This document shows positions 37,346 to 37,449 of a DNA stretch of 37,449 bases, piece after piece. Below the pieces are notes generated by a model. It worked only from the letters and a program-made list of their open reading frames with translations, did not search any database and was not told the origin of the DNA. Position 1 is the stretch's first letter; every line of letters begins with the position of its first letter. The position numbers and the translations under genes were made by a program. The stretch is from positions 1 to 37,449 of the forward strand of contig DASPVP010000017.1 in NCBI GenBank assembly GCA_035622315.1. Direction: 5' to 3'. This stretch comes from JAJPHJ01 sp035622315. GTDB taxonomy: Bacteria; Vulcanimicrobiota; Vulcanimicrobiia; Eremiobacterales; Eremiobacteraceae.

Positions 37346-37449
37346 ATGGAGCGCGCCGTTGACGAGCATCTCGTGCACCGGCTCGAAGCCTTTAGCGACA
37401 TCGTCATCGCACTGAGCTTGTCCGAGATCGCCTTCAATCTGCAAGTGCC
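37346..37449 (+). CDS. TMEM175-type (DUF1211) potassium channel, N-terminal part (cut by window edge)
   Basis: ATG at 37346, 25 bases after the previous gene, and open to the end of the window (34 residues). The visible MERAVDEHLVHRLEAFSD then IVIALSLSEIAFNLQV carries the RxxxFSD motif at the start of the first helix that defines the TMEM175/DUF1211 family of potassium channels in bacteria. The rest of the protein, including the second FSD repeat, lies outside the window, so the call rests on this one motif. Confidence 0.6.
   Translation, partial: MERAVDEHLVHRLEAFSDIVIALSLSEIAFNLQV

Noticed and set aside
1..37449. CRISPR arrays, insertion sequences, integrases or phage structural genes
   Set aside because: I saw no regularly spaced direct repeats, no transposase or integrase motifs and no terminal inverted repeats.

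Overview
The window reads as a chromosomal, origin-proximal segment of a GC-rich, diderm bacterium. The diderm call rests on a 1049-residue TonB-dependent receptor, an outer-membrane-type DUF5916-like protein and many Sec signal peptides. The mixture of a Firmicutes-type extended L27, a YidC with a zinc-ribbon tail and TonB receptors fits a deep-branching phylum; Candidatus Eremiobacterota (WPS-2) is my best guess, inferred from protein flavour only.

Layout. (1) 1-1300: a lower-GC accessory patch with the end of a PIN-like protein, a 47-residue basic protein, a winged-helix protein, a tRNA with a serine-type body but a UAG anticodon and a very long variable arm, and a second degenerate tRNA-like element. 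(2) 1380-1652: a gene-free stretch with DnaA-box-like words and a near-consensus promoter. (3) 1653-11199, plus strand: the classic origin-linked series rpmH-rnpA-yidD-yidC-khpB(jag)-mnmE-mnmG-rsmG, a parS site, a CCA-adding-type nucleotidyltransferase, parA-parB. (4) 11211-15372: a secreted GH57-like protein, a second DnaA-box-like cluster, a ThiD-like protein without its usual catalytic motif, a two-part zinc-ribbon protein (minus strand) and trpS. (5) 15369-24516, minus strand: rpmA-obg-nadD, then DUF3465 lipoprotein-maf-mreB-mreC-mreD-mrdA(PBP2)-aminotransferase, a cell-shape cluster with start/stop overlaps. A probable small RNA on the opposite strand lies between nadD and the lipoprotein gene. 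(6) 24737-30904, plus strand: a secreted four-gene unit of a complete two-domain multicopper oxidase, a paralogue that lost all eight type 2/3 copper ligands but kept the type 1 ligands, a beta-lactamase-fold protein without its nucleophile, and a YncE-propeller/phosphoesterase. (7) 30901-37449: a convergent TonB-dependent receptor, a methyltransferase, a DUF5916-like protein and the start of a TMEM175-type channel.

How it works together. Regions 2-4 hold tRNA wobble modification, membrane insertion, RNase P protein and ParABS chromosome segregation close to a probable replication origin. Region 5 drives elongation of the rod wall. Region 6 is the most novel part: translationally coupled secreted genes pair one intact copper oxidase with what looks like a dedicated type-1-only electron-transfer derivative and a catalytically dead serine-hydrolase fold, next to an exported phosphoesterase and a TonB receptor. 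This suggests an uncharacterised periplasmic or surface redox/scavenging system; its substrate cannot be read from the sequence.
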